A stretch of DNA of 64,000 bases, taken from the NCBI GenBank assembly GCA_038496675.1, contig CM076668.1, positions 2,499,971-2,563,970 on the forward strand, read 5' to 3'. The translations under genes were made by a program, and so were the position numbers. Under the pieces are notes generated by a model, which was given only the letters and a program-made list of their open reading frames with translations, did no database searches and had not been told where the DNA came from. Source of the stretch: Rachycentron canadum. Taxonomy: Eukaryota > Chordata > Actinopteri > Carangiformes > Rachycentridae. Below are positions 47,400 through 58,400 of the stretch, piece by piece (positions within the stretch are counted from its first letter, which is position 1; each line of letters begins with the position of its first letter).

Positions 47400-47720
47400 C
47401 TTATTATTTTATTATTTCTTTTTGTTAGGAATTATGTTTTCGTGATATCTCACACACCTTGAAGAATTTTCTTCAAATTTGGCAAAAATGTCCACTTAGA
47501 CTGAAGGATGAACTGATGGACAGAGACACATCAAGGTCACTGACTAGATTTGGGTGGTCAAGAGTCAAAGGTCAAAGATCAACGGTCAAAGTGACAGAGC
47601 AAAACATGCTTTTGTGACGCTGCAATAATGCTTTTAGGGGTTTTCTTCAAAGTTGGTACAAACTCAAGGATAAACCGATTAGAATCAGAAGTGGAATAGT
47701 TCACAAAACACGCTTTTGTC
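47400..47720 (+). repeat. Diverged fish interspersed repeat
   Basis: It contains TTCTTCAAATTTGGCA, ATGTCCACTTAGACT, GATGAACTGATG and runs of GTCAAAGGTCAAAG, words that recur in a common fish repeat. No second copy in this window confirms it. Confidence 0.4.
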
Positions 47721-50700
47721 CATCTGGGCCAGGTGCCACTAGAAATAAGTAATTTGGACAAACATAAGTCTTTGAAGCTGCATTGTTTGAGCAGCATCAC
47801 ATGTTTAATTCTGACTCGCTCTTGGAGCCAACCTCAATGGCCCTTTGAGGAACTGCAGGGTTTGGTCTCCTCCGCTTCCTTTTTCAGGATGGGACCATTT
47901 TTCCTGGACATTGCAGCTTGATTTTCACCTGCAGCTCTGTCTCCTTTGCATTGACAGAGTTTTCTGCTCTCAGGAATTATGGATTCCTCTGGTCAGACAT
48001 GATATTTTTTCACATGAAAGATAGCGATCACAGCTGATTACAGTCTATGGTAGCTGCTATATGACTGTTACATGACTACAGGCTGTGTGGGTTGAGCTTT
48101 TGTGTGTCCCTTGATATAACTTTCCCATGTGCTATCCCCAAATCATAAAAAAGTGTGGGTGTGTAACCAGAGAAATCTATTTGGCAGTCTGTGATTGACC
48201 ACCCAGGATGCAGTGGGCCATTCCAGACAGTTGTAAACTTTTATTGCCCTCTTGGTGCATATCAGGTTTGTATCTGATTGTATTGTGAATAATGCAATGT
48301 AATAATAAAACCTCTGGGAAAACCTGTGTCTTTTGTAGTGTTGGTTGCAGAAGTAGCGAGTGAACGCTGCACAACCAGCACTGATAGCAACTTGTGCAGA
48401 GCTGTGTGCCATGTTCATAGCTATAATCATAAACGCTAAATGGCTGTAAAAGCTTTATGTAAATTATACACACCGCATACTGTACCACAACAGTGCATAT
48501 GCAACCACGCACAAACACACGCCCTCTTGCGAGCTCCAGCTACAACCCTACAATTTGTCAAGGACAGCAGGTTTCAGCCATGTGTCTCGACTACACAAAC
48601 CCTGCCTTTGTCTTCATTAAGTGGCCCTGACAAGCTCCTACCATGCCTCAAAGTGGGCTATTACTGGCTCCCAGCTCACCACGGGGCTCCATGCTGGGCA
48701 CAAATAGCCAAATCCAGTTTAGCAGCTCCCCTGGACTACACCAGAGGCCAGAAGGGTGCTCGAGAGTTTAGTACAGTAGATGGTAAGATGAAGTTGTTAA
48801 GTTGTCTCATAAATGCCTTTTATACGTACCTATCCACACATCAGCTACTCCCTGTCCTCTTGTAACCACTTAAGATGTTCTCTGGCACCAGTAATGTGCG
48901 GAGGCTGGCCAATTTGGTAGCTGTCTTGTCAGTGAGAGAGAAAGAGAAGGGAGAGGAGGGAGTGAGTTGCTGTATAAAGAGGCTTCTCCAGCAGTGCATT
49001 CACTTTGCAAGGACAAAAGCTGCAGGAAGCAAATCATTTTCAAACGGGAGTCACCGATGCAGAGCTGCACACACGTCTGTGATACAGAGCTTCATCACAG
49101 CATGCAGGAATACCAAACATTTTATTTCATTTAATCTAAAGTGAGGCATTAACTAAGGTGTTTTCAACACTCTGTTCATGTTAACACAATTCAGCACAAC
49201 TTTAATTTGTGTGTGCAGTCCAAAATCTCATTTTACAAACAAGCAATCACTCATTGATGATTCGTACCTGGCATAAAACTAGCTTAGCATAGAAGTAAGG
49301 CAACTACAAAACACTGCCTGACATTAAAGCTGAGTTTTCACCGTCTATCCAAGGGCACACGTGCACTAGCTCTGGAAGACGTGGGGCTCTTGTTGCAGGT
49401 TGAAACCTGCTGTCCAAAGCGAGGTCCCATCCGGAGTTGGGACTTTTAAGGATGATGAGGGAAGAACAGGGAGTGTGGTGGGGCGGATGGATGATATTGT
49501 TCCTATACTGATGAGTAGCCATTGTGGATGGAAGATGATCCTGCCAACTTCACAGAGTTGTGGAAAAAGGAGGTCCTCTGTGCTGGAGGTCTTCCAGCCA
49601 AAATTGACGGTACAACCAAGACCTTAATCGACTTGTGTTGCCAATGGGCCAAGCACCTTGAGGTTTCATGGCCAGCTCCACCTTACAGCCAACAGAAAAC
49701 TCAGCTTGTGGGGAATTATTTCATCCCTGAGCATCTTGCAACAATGAGACACAATTTGCCGGATTGCTGGATTGGGTTATGCAGAATGGCTGACTTCATC
49801 CTTCGGCTCTCTAGCACACCGGTTGTGGCCTCAGGGAAAAGCATAACTGAAGAAATGGTCAGATGCTGGGGTTAATGCTTGTAGAGCTGCCTGAGGCACA
49901 GTGCACGCAATTCTACCACTAAGCAGTCGAATCCTCTGGACTGTTGAAACAAGCTGCAGTTTTGAAATGGTCCACTGGAAGCAGTCTCCCACCTTTCCCT
50001 TCCCGGGGAGCTGGGGGCACTCGCTGTCTCCCACTGGTCCATAAGCTCTTAACTCACTGGGAGCCTTTTAATTCAATGTGTACTAATGTGATAATTCAAA
50101 CCCCAATGGTCACTCTCCCTTCACCAGCTCAGAGATTGTTCTTGTGCTCAACAGAAAACCTATGTGTCAATAAAACAGTTATTATTATAATGGTGTTATT
50201 ACCCCACTTTCAAGCTCCAAGCCAAGCTCATGGCTCCATGCTGCCAGCAGAGGGTGTACTTGTACCGTAAATGACGATGACTGGCTGCAAGAGAGGCCCT
50301 CTGGCAGGCTTGTGCAGCATCACAATGGATCACGGGAGCTGTAGTCCATCTTCTGTTATTCAGATGCATTGTGGTATCAAAATGCATCCCTCATTTGCCC
50401 CAGTATTAAGAGAGGAAATCCACTGTCTTCAGGATAAATGCTGTTTTAGATGCTTCATGCAATGCACCTTCGTAGTCACTACAATCCACCGGTCTCAGTA
50501 TGCTCTTCTTCCTGTTGAGGATACTCATGCGCTCTGTGTTCATACCTTCATACAGTTTTCCCTGAACTACTCTAAAGTAATATTGTGTCCTAATCCTGTT
50601 TACATCCCTGAAGTGCCAGCCTCCCCCCCCCCCCCCCCACCCCTTTGCATTGACCAAGCAGCCACGTCTGCAGAATTTAGTGTCGTGCACGTATACTAAC

Positions 50701-50867
50701 CAAACATGAGAGATGTGCACAACCAGCTATTTGTCTGTTTTGCTAATCCCATTAAAGGCAACAACATTGTTCCTCTCTGTGTATCTGCATGTGATGCTGT
50801 GTTCCCATACTAATGTGTTGAACAGCGTTTACCAGAAGGGAAATGGAGGTTATGCATATACCCACTG
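47721..50867. other. Gene-poor interval before the LINE
   Basis: No recognised gene. A TATA-like TGTATAAAGAGGC lies at about 48970-48982. A plus ORF (about 49541-49875) with fairly protein-like composition matches nothing I know. A C-run lies at about 50622-50638. Confidence 0.4.
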
Positions 50868-50903
50868 TCTTTTGTAGTCTAAGAGTCTTTTGTAGTCTAA
50901 GAG
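50868..50903 (+). repeat. Perfect 18-bp tandem duplication
   Basis: The unit TCTTTTGTAGTCTAAGAG occurs twice in a row (50868-50885 and 50886-50903). Confidence 0.95.
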
Positions 50904-51000
50904 AAGGCGGGGATTCCCCTCCCTGCTACAGTCTCATTGGTCTTTACAGGTGTTTTGAGCAATCTTCTTCAAGTTGGTCTCCTGAGGACAGAATCTCTCT

Positions 51001-51050
51001 GACCATTAAATGTATCCCAGGGGCCGACCATTAAATGTATCCCAGGGGCC
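51001..51050 (+). repeat. Perfect 25-bp tandem duplication at the LINE 5' side
   Basis: A unit beginning GACCATTAAATGTATCCCAG occurs at 51001-51025 and 51026-51050. As 25 is not a multiple of 3, it shifts the reading frame of the LINE ORF1, whose ORF1-like peptide KCIPGA is encoded in both copies in different frames. Confidence 0.95.
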
Positions 51051-51551
51051 AGAGCGGGCGACATTGAGGCTAACCTGAAGCTGCTGACAAAAAGTAAAAG
51101 TAAATACAGTAAAATTTTAATCCACGTCGGCGCTAATGATATCCGACTTCGCCAGTCGGAGTTATGTAAAGTTAATGTGGCATCGGTGTGTAACTATGCA
51201 AAAACTATGTCGGACTCCGTAATTTTCTCTGGCCCGCTGCCCAATTTAACGAGTGACGATATGTTTAGTCGTACACGGTCATTCCATCGCTGGATGTCTA
51301 GGTGGTGCTTAACAAACAACGTGGCTTATATAGACAACTGGAGCTCCTTCTGGGGAAAGCCTGGTCTGTTTAGGAGGGATGGCGTCCACCCTACTTTGGG
51401 TGGTGCATCCCTCTTATCTAGGAACATAGGACATTCTGTTAGCCATCCTAACCCCCCAGAGTTCAGACCAGCACGCAGACCCGCAGACTTACACACCCCT
51501 CTGCAGGTGCCTTCGTGCTGTCACCCACCCAGCCCCCTTTCTGTCCCATAG
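51003..51551 (+). pseudogene. LINE ORF1 fragment with SGNH-esterase-like domain
   Basis: The frame is open from 51003, where a TGA at 51000 closes it upstream, to the TAG at 51549-51551, without a usable N-terminal start: the first ORF1 peptide is KCIPGARAGDIEANL. Blocks of an SGNH-type esterase are visible in order: IPGARAGDI, ILIHVGANDIR (the GxND block) and FRRDGVHPTLGG (the DxxH block with catalytic Asp and His). The serine block (GDS) expected upstream is missing, so the domain is truncated. Esterase domains in ORF1 are known in CR1/L2-type LINEs. The 3' end overlaps ORF2 by 100 nt. Confidence 0.75.
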
Positions 51552-54435
51552 AAACTGTGTCTGCCTCGAGGCTGTATAAGCCTAAACCCAAATCTGGAGG
51601 AGTTATTCATAGCAACTTAGTGAAAATCAAAACCACTGCTCCAGCAAACCAACCCAGTAAAACTATTAAATGTGGTTTGCTAAATATTCGATCTCTCCCT
51701 TCCAAGTCTCTCCTAGTGAACGATTTAATCACAAATCACCAAATTGATCTATTAACCCTCACTGAGACCTGGTTGCAGCAGGATGAATATGTTAGTTTAA
51801 ATGAATCTACCCCTCCCGGTTACATTAACTACCATGTGCCACGTGTCACTGGTCGAGGAGGAGGAGTGGCTGCAGTTTATCAGTCTAATCTGCTTATTAA
51901 CCCTTGGCCTATTGTTTCATATGATTCATTTGAAAGCCTTACTGTCAGGTTCTCTCACCCTGACCCGAAAGCAGAGAAACCACTTATACTTGCTGTTGTG
52001 TACCGTCCCCCCGCACCTTATTCTAAGTTCTTAGAGGAATTCCCAGACTTTCTGTCAAACTTAGCAATGGAATCAGACAAAGTCATTATAGTGGGTGACT
52101 TCAACATTCATGTGGATGTTGATGATGATTGTCTGGCTGTTGCATTTAAGTCTCTCTTAGATTCAATTGGCTTCTCTCAGAGGGTAGATAAACCAACTCA
52201 CTCCTTTAATCATGTTCTCGACTTAGTACTAACCTATGGGATAGAAGCTGAGCACATTACAGTTTTCCCTCAAAACCCTGTCATCTCTGACCATTCTTTA
52301 ATAACATTTGAATTTACCTCGACAAATTATACTTTACTTGGGAAAAAGTCCTACTACAGTAGATGTTTATCTGATATTGCTGTCTCTAGATTTAAAGAGC
52401 TCATTCCAGCAGAGCTTGCTGCCACACCTAGTAGCATTACAATGGGCAGCTATGCTGATCTTACTCCCTTGCAGGTAGATTATCTTGTAGATAGCACTGC
52501 AGCAGCACTCCTTGGGACGCTCGATGCCGTAGCCCCTCTGAAAAAGAAGGTTATCAACCACAAGAGAATAGCTCCCTGGTACAGCCTGAACCTGCGCACC
52601 TTGAAGCAGAAGACCAGACGGCTGGAAAGGAAAACACATTCCAGCCAGCGTGCGGAAGACCGTCAAGCTTGGAAGGATAGTTTATTATTATATAAAAAAG
52701 AACTTCGTAAAACCAGAAGCACGTATTATTCATCTTTAATAGAAAAGAATAAAAACAACCCCAGGTTCCTTTTCAGCACTGTAGCCAGGCTGACCAAGAA
52801 CCATAGTGCTGTTGAGCCATGCATCCCTCCGACTCTCAACAGCAATGAATTCCTAAATTTCTTTACTGAAAAGATTGTGAATATTAGAGCAAGGATTGCC
52901 AATGATGAACCACAGACTGTAGTGCCTATAGAAGCATCTCCCAGACTTAATGCATACCTTGAAAGCTTCACCCCCATTGACCTGTCAGACTTAACTTCTG
53001 CTATTACCTCCTCTAAATCAGCCACATGTCTACTTGATCCAGTCCCGACAAGACTGCTCAAGGATGTCTTCCCCTTAGTTAACACTTCCATACTGAACCA
53101 GATCAATCTTTCCTTAGTCACAGGGTATGTGCCACAGGCCTTTAAGGTGGCAGTTATTAATCCCTTACTTAAAAAGCCTTCTCTAGATCCAGGCGTGTTA
53201 GCAAATTATAGGCCCATATCCAACCTTCCCTATATCTCCAAGATCCTTGAGAAGGTGGTTCTAAAGCAACTACATGAGCACCTGCACAGTAATGAACTGT
53301 ATGAAGCTTTCCAATCTGGATTCAGAGAACACCATAGCACTGAAACAGCACTGGTAAAAGTCTCCAACGATCTTCTTATAGCTTCTGATAGAGATCTGGT
53401 CTCTATACTGGTACTTCTGGACCTCAGTGCTGCATTTGACACCATTGACCACAGCATTCTGCTGCAGAGACTAGAACATGAAATCGGGATTAAAGGCTCT
53501 GCCCTAAAATGGTTAAAATCATACTTATCCGATAGGTTTCAGTTTGTTAGTGTTAACAATGACAATTCAGAGTACAGCAGAGTTACGTATGGCGTACCAC
53601 AGGGCTCAGTTTTAGGGCCAATTCTTTTCATTCTTTACATACTTCCATTAGGCGATATAATCCGGAAACACTCAATCGACTTCCACTGTTACGCAGATGA
53701 TACCCAGCTCTACGTATCGATGGAACCAGATGATAAAAGCCGCCTCACCAATCTGCAAGACTGCCTAAAAGACATCAAATCCTGGATGTCCACTAACTTC
53801 CTTCAACTAAACTCAGATAAAACAGAGGTCATTGTGTTTGGACCTAAAAATCTCAGGGACACCTTCTCTTTGCAGATTGCTTATCTAGATGGCATCACCC
53901 TGAACTCTAGTATGACCGCAAGGAACCTTGGAGTAATATTTGACCAAGACCTTTCATTCAGCTCACACATTAAACATGTGACTAGGACTGCCTTTTTTCA
54001 CCTGCGCAGCATAGCCAAAATTAGGAATATCCTCTCTCAGAGTGATGCTGAGAAACTAGTACATGCATTTATCACCTCTAGGCTGGACTACTGTAACTCT
54101 CTGTTGTCAGGATGTCCGAAAAACTCTCTAAAGAGTCTGCAGTTAGTCCAGAACGCTGCAGCAAGGATATTGACAGGAGTTAGTAAAAGAGAACACATCT
54201 CTCCCACTTTAGCTTCTCTCCATTGGCTTCCTGTAGGATATCGAGTCGACTTCAAAATCCTTCTGCTGACTTATAAAGCCCTTAATGAAAAAGCTCCATC
54301 TTATTTGAAAGACCTCATAGTCCCTTATTATCCTTCCAGAGCACTTCGCTCCCAGCATGCAGGTCTGTTAGTGACTCCCAGTATCTTTAAAAACAGACTG
54401 GGAGGTAGAGCCTTCAGTTATCGGGCTCCTTTACT
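51452..54435 (+). CDS. LINE ORF2: APE endonuclease / reverse transcriptase
   Basis: The frame is open from 51452 and is uninterrupted up to the N gap at 54436, about 990 codons. The endonuclease shows LNIRSLPSK, LTETWLQ (metal-binding Glu), VVYRPP, GDFNIHV and SDHSLITFEF. The reverse transcriptase shows NYRPISNLPYISKILEKVV, DLSAAFDTIDH, GVPQGSVLGPILF and CYADDTQLYV, with the YADD catalytic pair encoded at 53690-53701. The downstream thumb-like region includes SRLDYCNSLL and LHWLPVGYRVDFKI. The protein nicks target DNA and copies its own RNA there. Its true C-terminus lies in the gap; the in-frame residues after the gap (to 54892) are probably 3' UTR. No in-frame ATG precedes the endonuclease domain. 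Confidence 0.93.
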
Positions 54436-54835
54436 NNNNNNNNNNNNNNNNNNNNNNNNNNNNNNNNNNNNNNNNNNNNNNNNNNNNNNNNNNNNNNNNN
54501 NNNNNNNNNNNNNNNNNNNNNNNNNNNNNNNNNNNNNNNNNNNNNNNNNNNNNNNNNNNNNNNNNNNNNNNNNNNNNNNNNNNNNNNNNNNNNNNNNNNN
54601 NNNNNNNNNNNNNNNNNNNNNNNNNNNNNNNNNNNNNNNNNNNNNNNNNNNNNNNNNNNNNNNNNNNNNNNNNNNNNNNNNNNNNNNNNNNNNNNNNNNN
54701 NNNNNNNNNNNNNNNNNNNNNNNNNNNNNNNNNNNNNNNNNNNNNNNNNNNNNNNNNNNNNNNNNNNNNNNNNNNNNNNNNNNNNNNNNNNNNNNNNNNN
54801 NNNNNNNNNNNNNNNNNNNNNNNNNNNNNNNNNNN
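54436..54835. other. Assembly gap, 400 N
   Basis: An unbroken run of N. It covers the end of LINE ORF2 and the start of its 3' UTR. Its true length is unknown. Confidence 0.99.
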
Positions 54836-55183
54836 CCATTAAGCTGCCTGACTCTCCCTGCCTTCCCTCCCACCAAAAACTGCCTTCATTAACTCCTGCA
54901 CACCATTTCCATCTGTGTATATTCTGTATTGTTACCTGTTTTCTTGTCTGTATACAACATCTATTGCACGTCTGCCCGTCCTGGGTGAGGGATCCCTCCT
55001 CTGTTGCTCACCATGAGGTTTCTCTTTTTTTCCCTGTTAAAAGGGTTTTGTTTTGAGTTTTTCCTCAGTCGATGTGAGGGTCTAAGGGCAGAGGATGTTG
55101 TTATGATGCTATGTAAAGCCCTTTGAGACAAACTGTTTGTAAAAATGGGCTATACAAATAAAATTGCCTTGCCTTGCCTTGCC

Positions 55184-55711
55184 TCTGCTCGTATGTCGTA
55201 CCTTGTTCTCCTACCTAAGGGAACACTGGTGATATGCATGACCTCCAGGTTTCCCTGACATTTCCTCAGGTAAATAATACCGTGAGAAGATCGAAGGAAA
55301 TATATTTGATGTAATGTTACAGTGTGTAATGTAAAACATCAGAATGTCGGAGTGAATATATGTAACAACAGAAGTTGTGAAACAATCATTGATTATCTTT
55401 GCTAAGTAAGAGAGAAATCACAGTGATAGCGTTGTAAGTACCGTGGCCCCTGTCTCCACGTTATCCTCTGCACACATCATCTACCAGTGACATTTACCGT
55501 AATGAAATACCAACTTGAACGAGATTGACTATTTTCTGAACCATGTCAACATAAGTGAAAGTGGAATTACTCGTCTGACAATATAACTGATGTGCTTTAC
55601 ATATCTGCAGCTACACTGAGAACTACACTGTGAAACTCCACGTTTCACAGAGCAGCCTGCACATTTCCCTGGATAGATTTTTCCTGAGACAATTATTGTC
55701 ATGTTTATGTT
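55184..55711. other. Intergenic, no gene recognised
   Basis: Ordinary AT-rich sequence after the LINE tail. Nothing recognised. Confidence 0.6.
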
Positions 55712-56193
55712 TTAAAGGTCCCACATTTTACATTTTTATTGTGTTTAATCTGAATTGTTGATATCCATCAGAAAACATATTTGTGATTTTAAGAACCAAA
55801 AACCATCTCAGTGTACTTTTACATCTCCTCTCTCGGGCCTCTCTCTGGAGCTGGTAGCAACAAGTCAGTCAGCCAATCAGAAGAGGGGATCTGATCCTCT
55901 TATCTGATTGGCTGACTGTTTTTTGAGTGATGATTAGAAATATGACAGATTCCAGGTAAATACTCAGAGAAACCATGGCTTTTGTTGTGACATCACAAAG
56001 TTACAGCGAGTGCGGATTGCTGGTTTTAAGGCTCAGTTTCTGAATACAGGCTGTGTGCATTTTGAGCACTTTGATACTTACTATACTACTTGATACTTGA
56101 GAAACTAAATAACAGCAATAATATAGAACCAATACCTGTTTTATAGTCAAAGAATATATGGAGGTCTATCTTTATAGTATGTGGGACCTTTAA
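55712..56193. mobile_element. TTAA-type MITE, copy B (best preserved)
   Basis: It is bounded by TTAAAGGTCCCACAT at the left and ATGTGGGACCTTTAA at the right, perfect 15-bp inverted ends that include TTAA. This fits a piggyBac-like TTAA duplication with TIR AGGTCCCACAT, although the palindromic ends cannot separate TIR from duplication. No ORF. Related copies lie at 41774-42298 and about 63000-63256. Confidence 0.85.
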
Positions 56194-57320
56194 AATGTTT
56201 ACCAAAGCTTCAGATTGTTTGATTCAAAATACTACAGATACTGTATTTGTATTGTGGTACATTAAAAAAGAATAACTGTCAACCAGATACATATCTTACA
56301 GAATATCTAGTACTTGTAATAAAGGATTCTTGAAAAACTTTTCCAGTCGAGGATGTTAAATAAACCAGGTTCATGCGTGAAATCAAATCGTTTTCTTATC
56401 ACCTGCTCAAACCGTGCAATTACATCAAACCTTTACAAAACAACTATATTAATACATATTTCTCATTTCACAGCAACCTTATAACTAAATTAAAAACAAA
56501 CTTTTTTATTACAGAGCAGTCTCAGGAAAAATTAACCCACATGGATATTGTATCATTTCATTTTTATGGATTGTTATATATTCGCAGAAACATTAAGACT
56601 TGGACTCCAACGCTAAGCTCCAATAATAACTCATGTTCAAATTATTAGTGTGTTAATATAAGTGTTCTATAGTTGCATAAATCCATAATTGTTAATAAAT
56701 TATTCCCCCCACCCAGCAGTTCCTCTTTCACCCTCTGCTTGACATCATCTGGTGCAAGGACAACATGGTGTACTGGAGCACGGTGAACTGAGTCCTCTGT
56801 TTTGACATTTGCAAAATATTAATCTTCTTAGACTTTTTACTAATCCTGTGAGGTGCAGGCTGCACTTAGCATCCCGACGAGGTGACTGTTGAAACACAGG
56901 GAGGAGCTGCAGCGAGCGTCACACCGGCGGCTCATAGAAGAGGCTCCGACACTTTGAGGAGGCTGAATTCTCCTGGTGCCAGACACACTTCCTCGTGTCC
57001 TGGGGCCTTGACAAGACTGTAGAGTCTGTGATTTTTTTTAAATGACTGTTGCTGCTGGGGGAATATTGCAGTTGGCACCATATTTTCCCAAAACAATTTT
57101 TTCATCCCACTGGAGTCAGACCTTTATTTCTTGGGGGCCAAAACAAGATGAGTTTTGGGGCCCTGTATCGCCACTTTCACACTAACTCACACTGTGCGCA
57201 CTCATTTGAAGTGGTTTTTGTGTGTGTGTGTGTGCGAAAGGGACTGCACTTGCTGGCTGTCTTTGGCTGTACTGGGTGCAGCGTCAGGTCCTCATTGAAT
57301 GGTGTGTCTGTAGGTGCATC
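56194..57320. other. Intergenic, no gene recognised
   Basis: AT-rich at first, then more mixed. A 134-codon plus ORF (57049-57453) has cysteine/valine low-complexity from a (GT)n run and no known domain, so I do not call it a gene. Confidence 0.5.
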
Positions 57321-57370
57321 CTGTATATTTAGCCACATGTTTCAACTGAAGCATGTGGCTAAATATACAG
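57321..57370. repeat. Near-perfect 50-nt hairpin (23-bp stem, 4-nt loop)
   Basis: The left arm CTGTATATTTAGCCACATG (57321-57339) is the exact reverse complement of 57352-57370. The inner bases add a T-G wobble and three further pairs, leaving the loop AACT. Confidence 0.95.
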
Positions 57371-57495
57371 AATTAACTGAGATTTTGTCTGTTCCCCTTA
57401 TTTATATATTTGAAGCCCCCGAGTCCTCTCCTCAAAATATAAGTTCCCCATGACTTTTAAATTGTAGACTTTTATACTATAACAAAATGAGCTTT

Positions 57496-57978
57496 AAACT
57501 GAGCTGTCCTGTTGTGAGGTCCCTTTGCCCTTTGCTGAACTGGTCAAAAATGAAGAACTTGCCGAACTTACATTACCTCTGTACTTGGATTACTCAAAAT
57601 GTAAATCTGCACATTTTGTCCCGAGCCCTGACTTTTCCTTTGCTGAATTCTGTGAACCAGCAGATAAATTTGAAGATGTTCCAGGGCAAACTGGGGGCAA
57701 ACTTAAAGGCTCTCTGCAACACTGTCCTATCTAGATTTGAAAGAGTTTTCAAAGTGCTTTATGAAGTTGGACATGGTCGATCCTGACAGTCTCACAGAGG
57801 AATATGAGGGTTTTGAAATCCTGCATCCAAATGCAAATTTTGAAGAAACCACGACACAGCGCTGCTTGGACGTGCCAGGCAAACACGTGTGTAAAAGGCT
57901 GAGGGTTGAAAAAACCAAAACCTTGCTCCAAAAACATCAGTGCTGGACCAACCTGCGTTGCTGCCAAGCGGAGTGACC
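57496..57978 (+). pseudogene. Coding-like stretch broken by a frame change, family unknown
   Basis: One frame is open to a TAG at 57732-57734 and includes LVKNEELAELTLPLYLDYSK and DFSFAEFCEPADKFEDVPGQ. A second frame then reads on with LDMVDPDSLTEEYEGFEILH and TTTQRCLDVPGKHVCKRLRV to a stop at about 57974-57976. The two parts look like one acidic protein interrupted by a single frame change, as in a decayed gene or retrocopy. I do not recognise the protein. Chance ORFs are possible, since no ATG, splice pattern or neighbour supports a gene. Confidence 0.3.
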
Positions 57979-58149
57979 ATCTCTGGCTTTACATACCAGC
58001 TACAGTATTAAATACTGCTTAAAGGAGCTATTTGTAAGTTTTTGCAAGATTAGCATCGAACTTAATTTGTTTACTCACCAAGAGCTGCCTCCAGAGCTTA
58101 GACTGCACGTAACAGTGGACACAGACTCTGGGTCTGTAAAGTGAAGCCA

Positions 58150-58400
58150 AAGCCTTAACCCTTCATTCTCTCTAATGTCCATCAGGGGGCGACTCCACTG
58201 GTTGTTAAAGAAGTCAGATTGTATTGAAGTCTATGTGAAAATGTCCCTACTTCTTCCTTGATTTATTAGCTCAGTAAACGTTTTCCTGATGAGTTTACGG
58301 TCTCAGTCTCTAGTTTCAAGTCTTCAATACAACATGATGTTTATTTTTTAGATGATGGTCCATTTAGAGGAAAATAACCAAAAAAGCAGGGTTGTACCAC
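58150..58400 (+). repeat. Dispersed repeat, copy 2 (partner of 6560-6985)
   Basis: It is a close match to the reverse complement of about 6700-6920, over 200 bp with few differences. No ORF; element class unknown. Confidence 0.7.

Larger units (their letters stand above)
51001..55183 (+). mobile_element. L2/CR1-like LINE, 5'-truncated, with assembly gap
   Basis: It comprises an ORF1 fragment (to 51551), a long ORF2 (open from 51452), a 3' UTR and a tail of four TTGCC units ending at 55183. The 3' end carries AATAAA within CAAATAAAATTGCC. ORF2 has an APE-type endonuclease followed by a reverse transcriptase, the plan of the L2/CR1/Rex1 group; the sequence recalls fish L2-clade elements such as Maui, but clade assignment needs a tree. 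The visible part of ORF2 has no stop before the gap. A near-identical 3' tail sits at 25495-25686. Confidence 0.93.

Noticed and set aside
48440..48865. 141-codon plus ORF
   Set aside because: No domain, no splice context, composition not convincingly protein-like; overlapping ORFs on the other strand are just as long.
50271..50699. 142-codon plus ORF
   Set aside because: No known motif and it runs through a poly-C tract (PPPPPP). Likely chance.
54414..54876. ORFs made of X residues through the gap
   Set aside because: They are created by the N run and hold no information.
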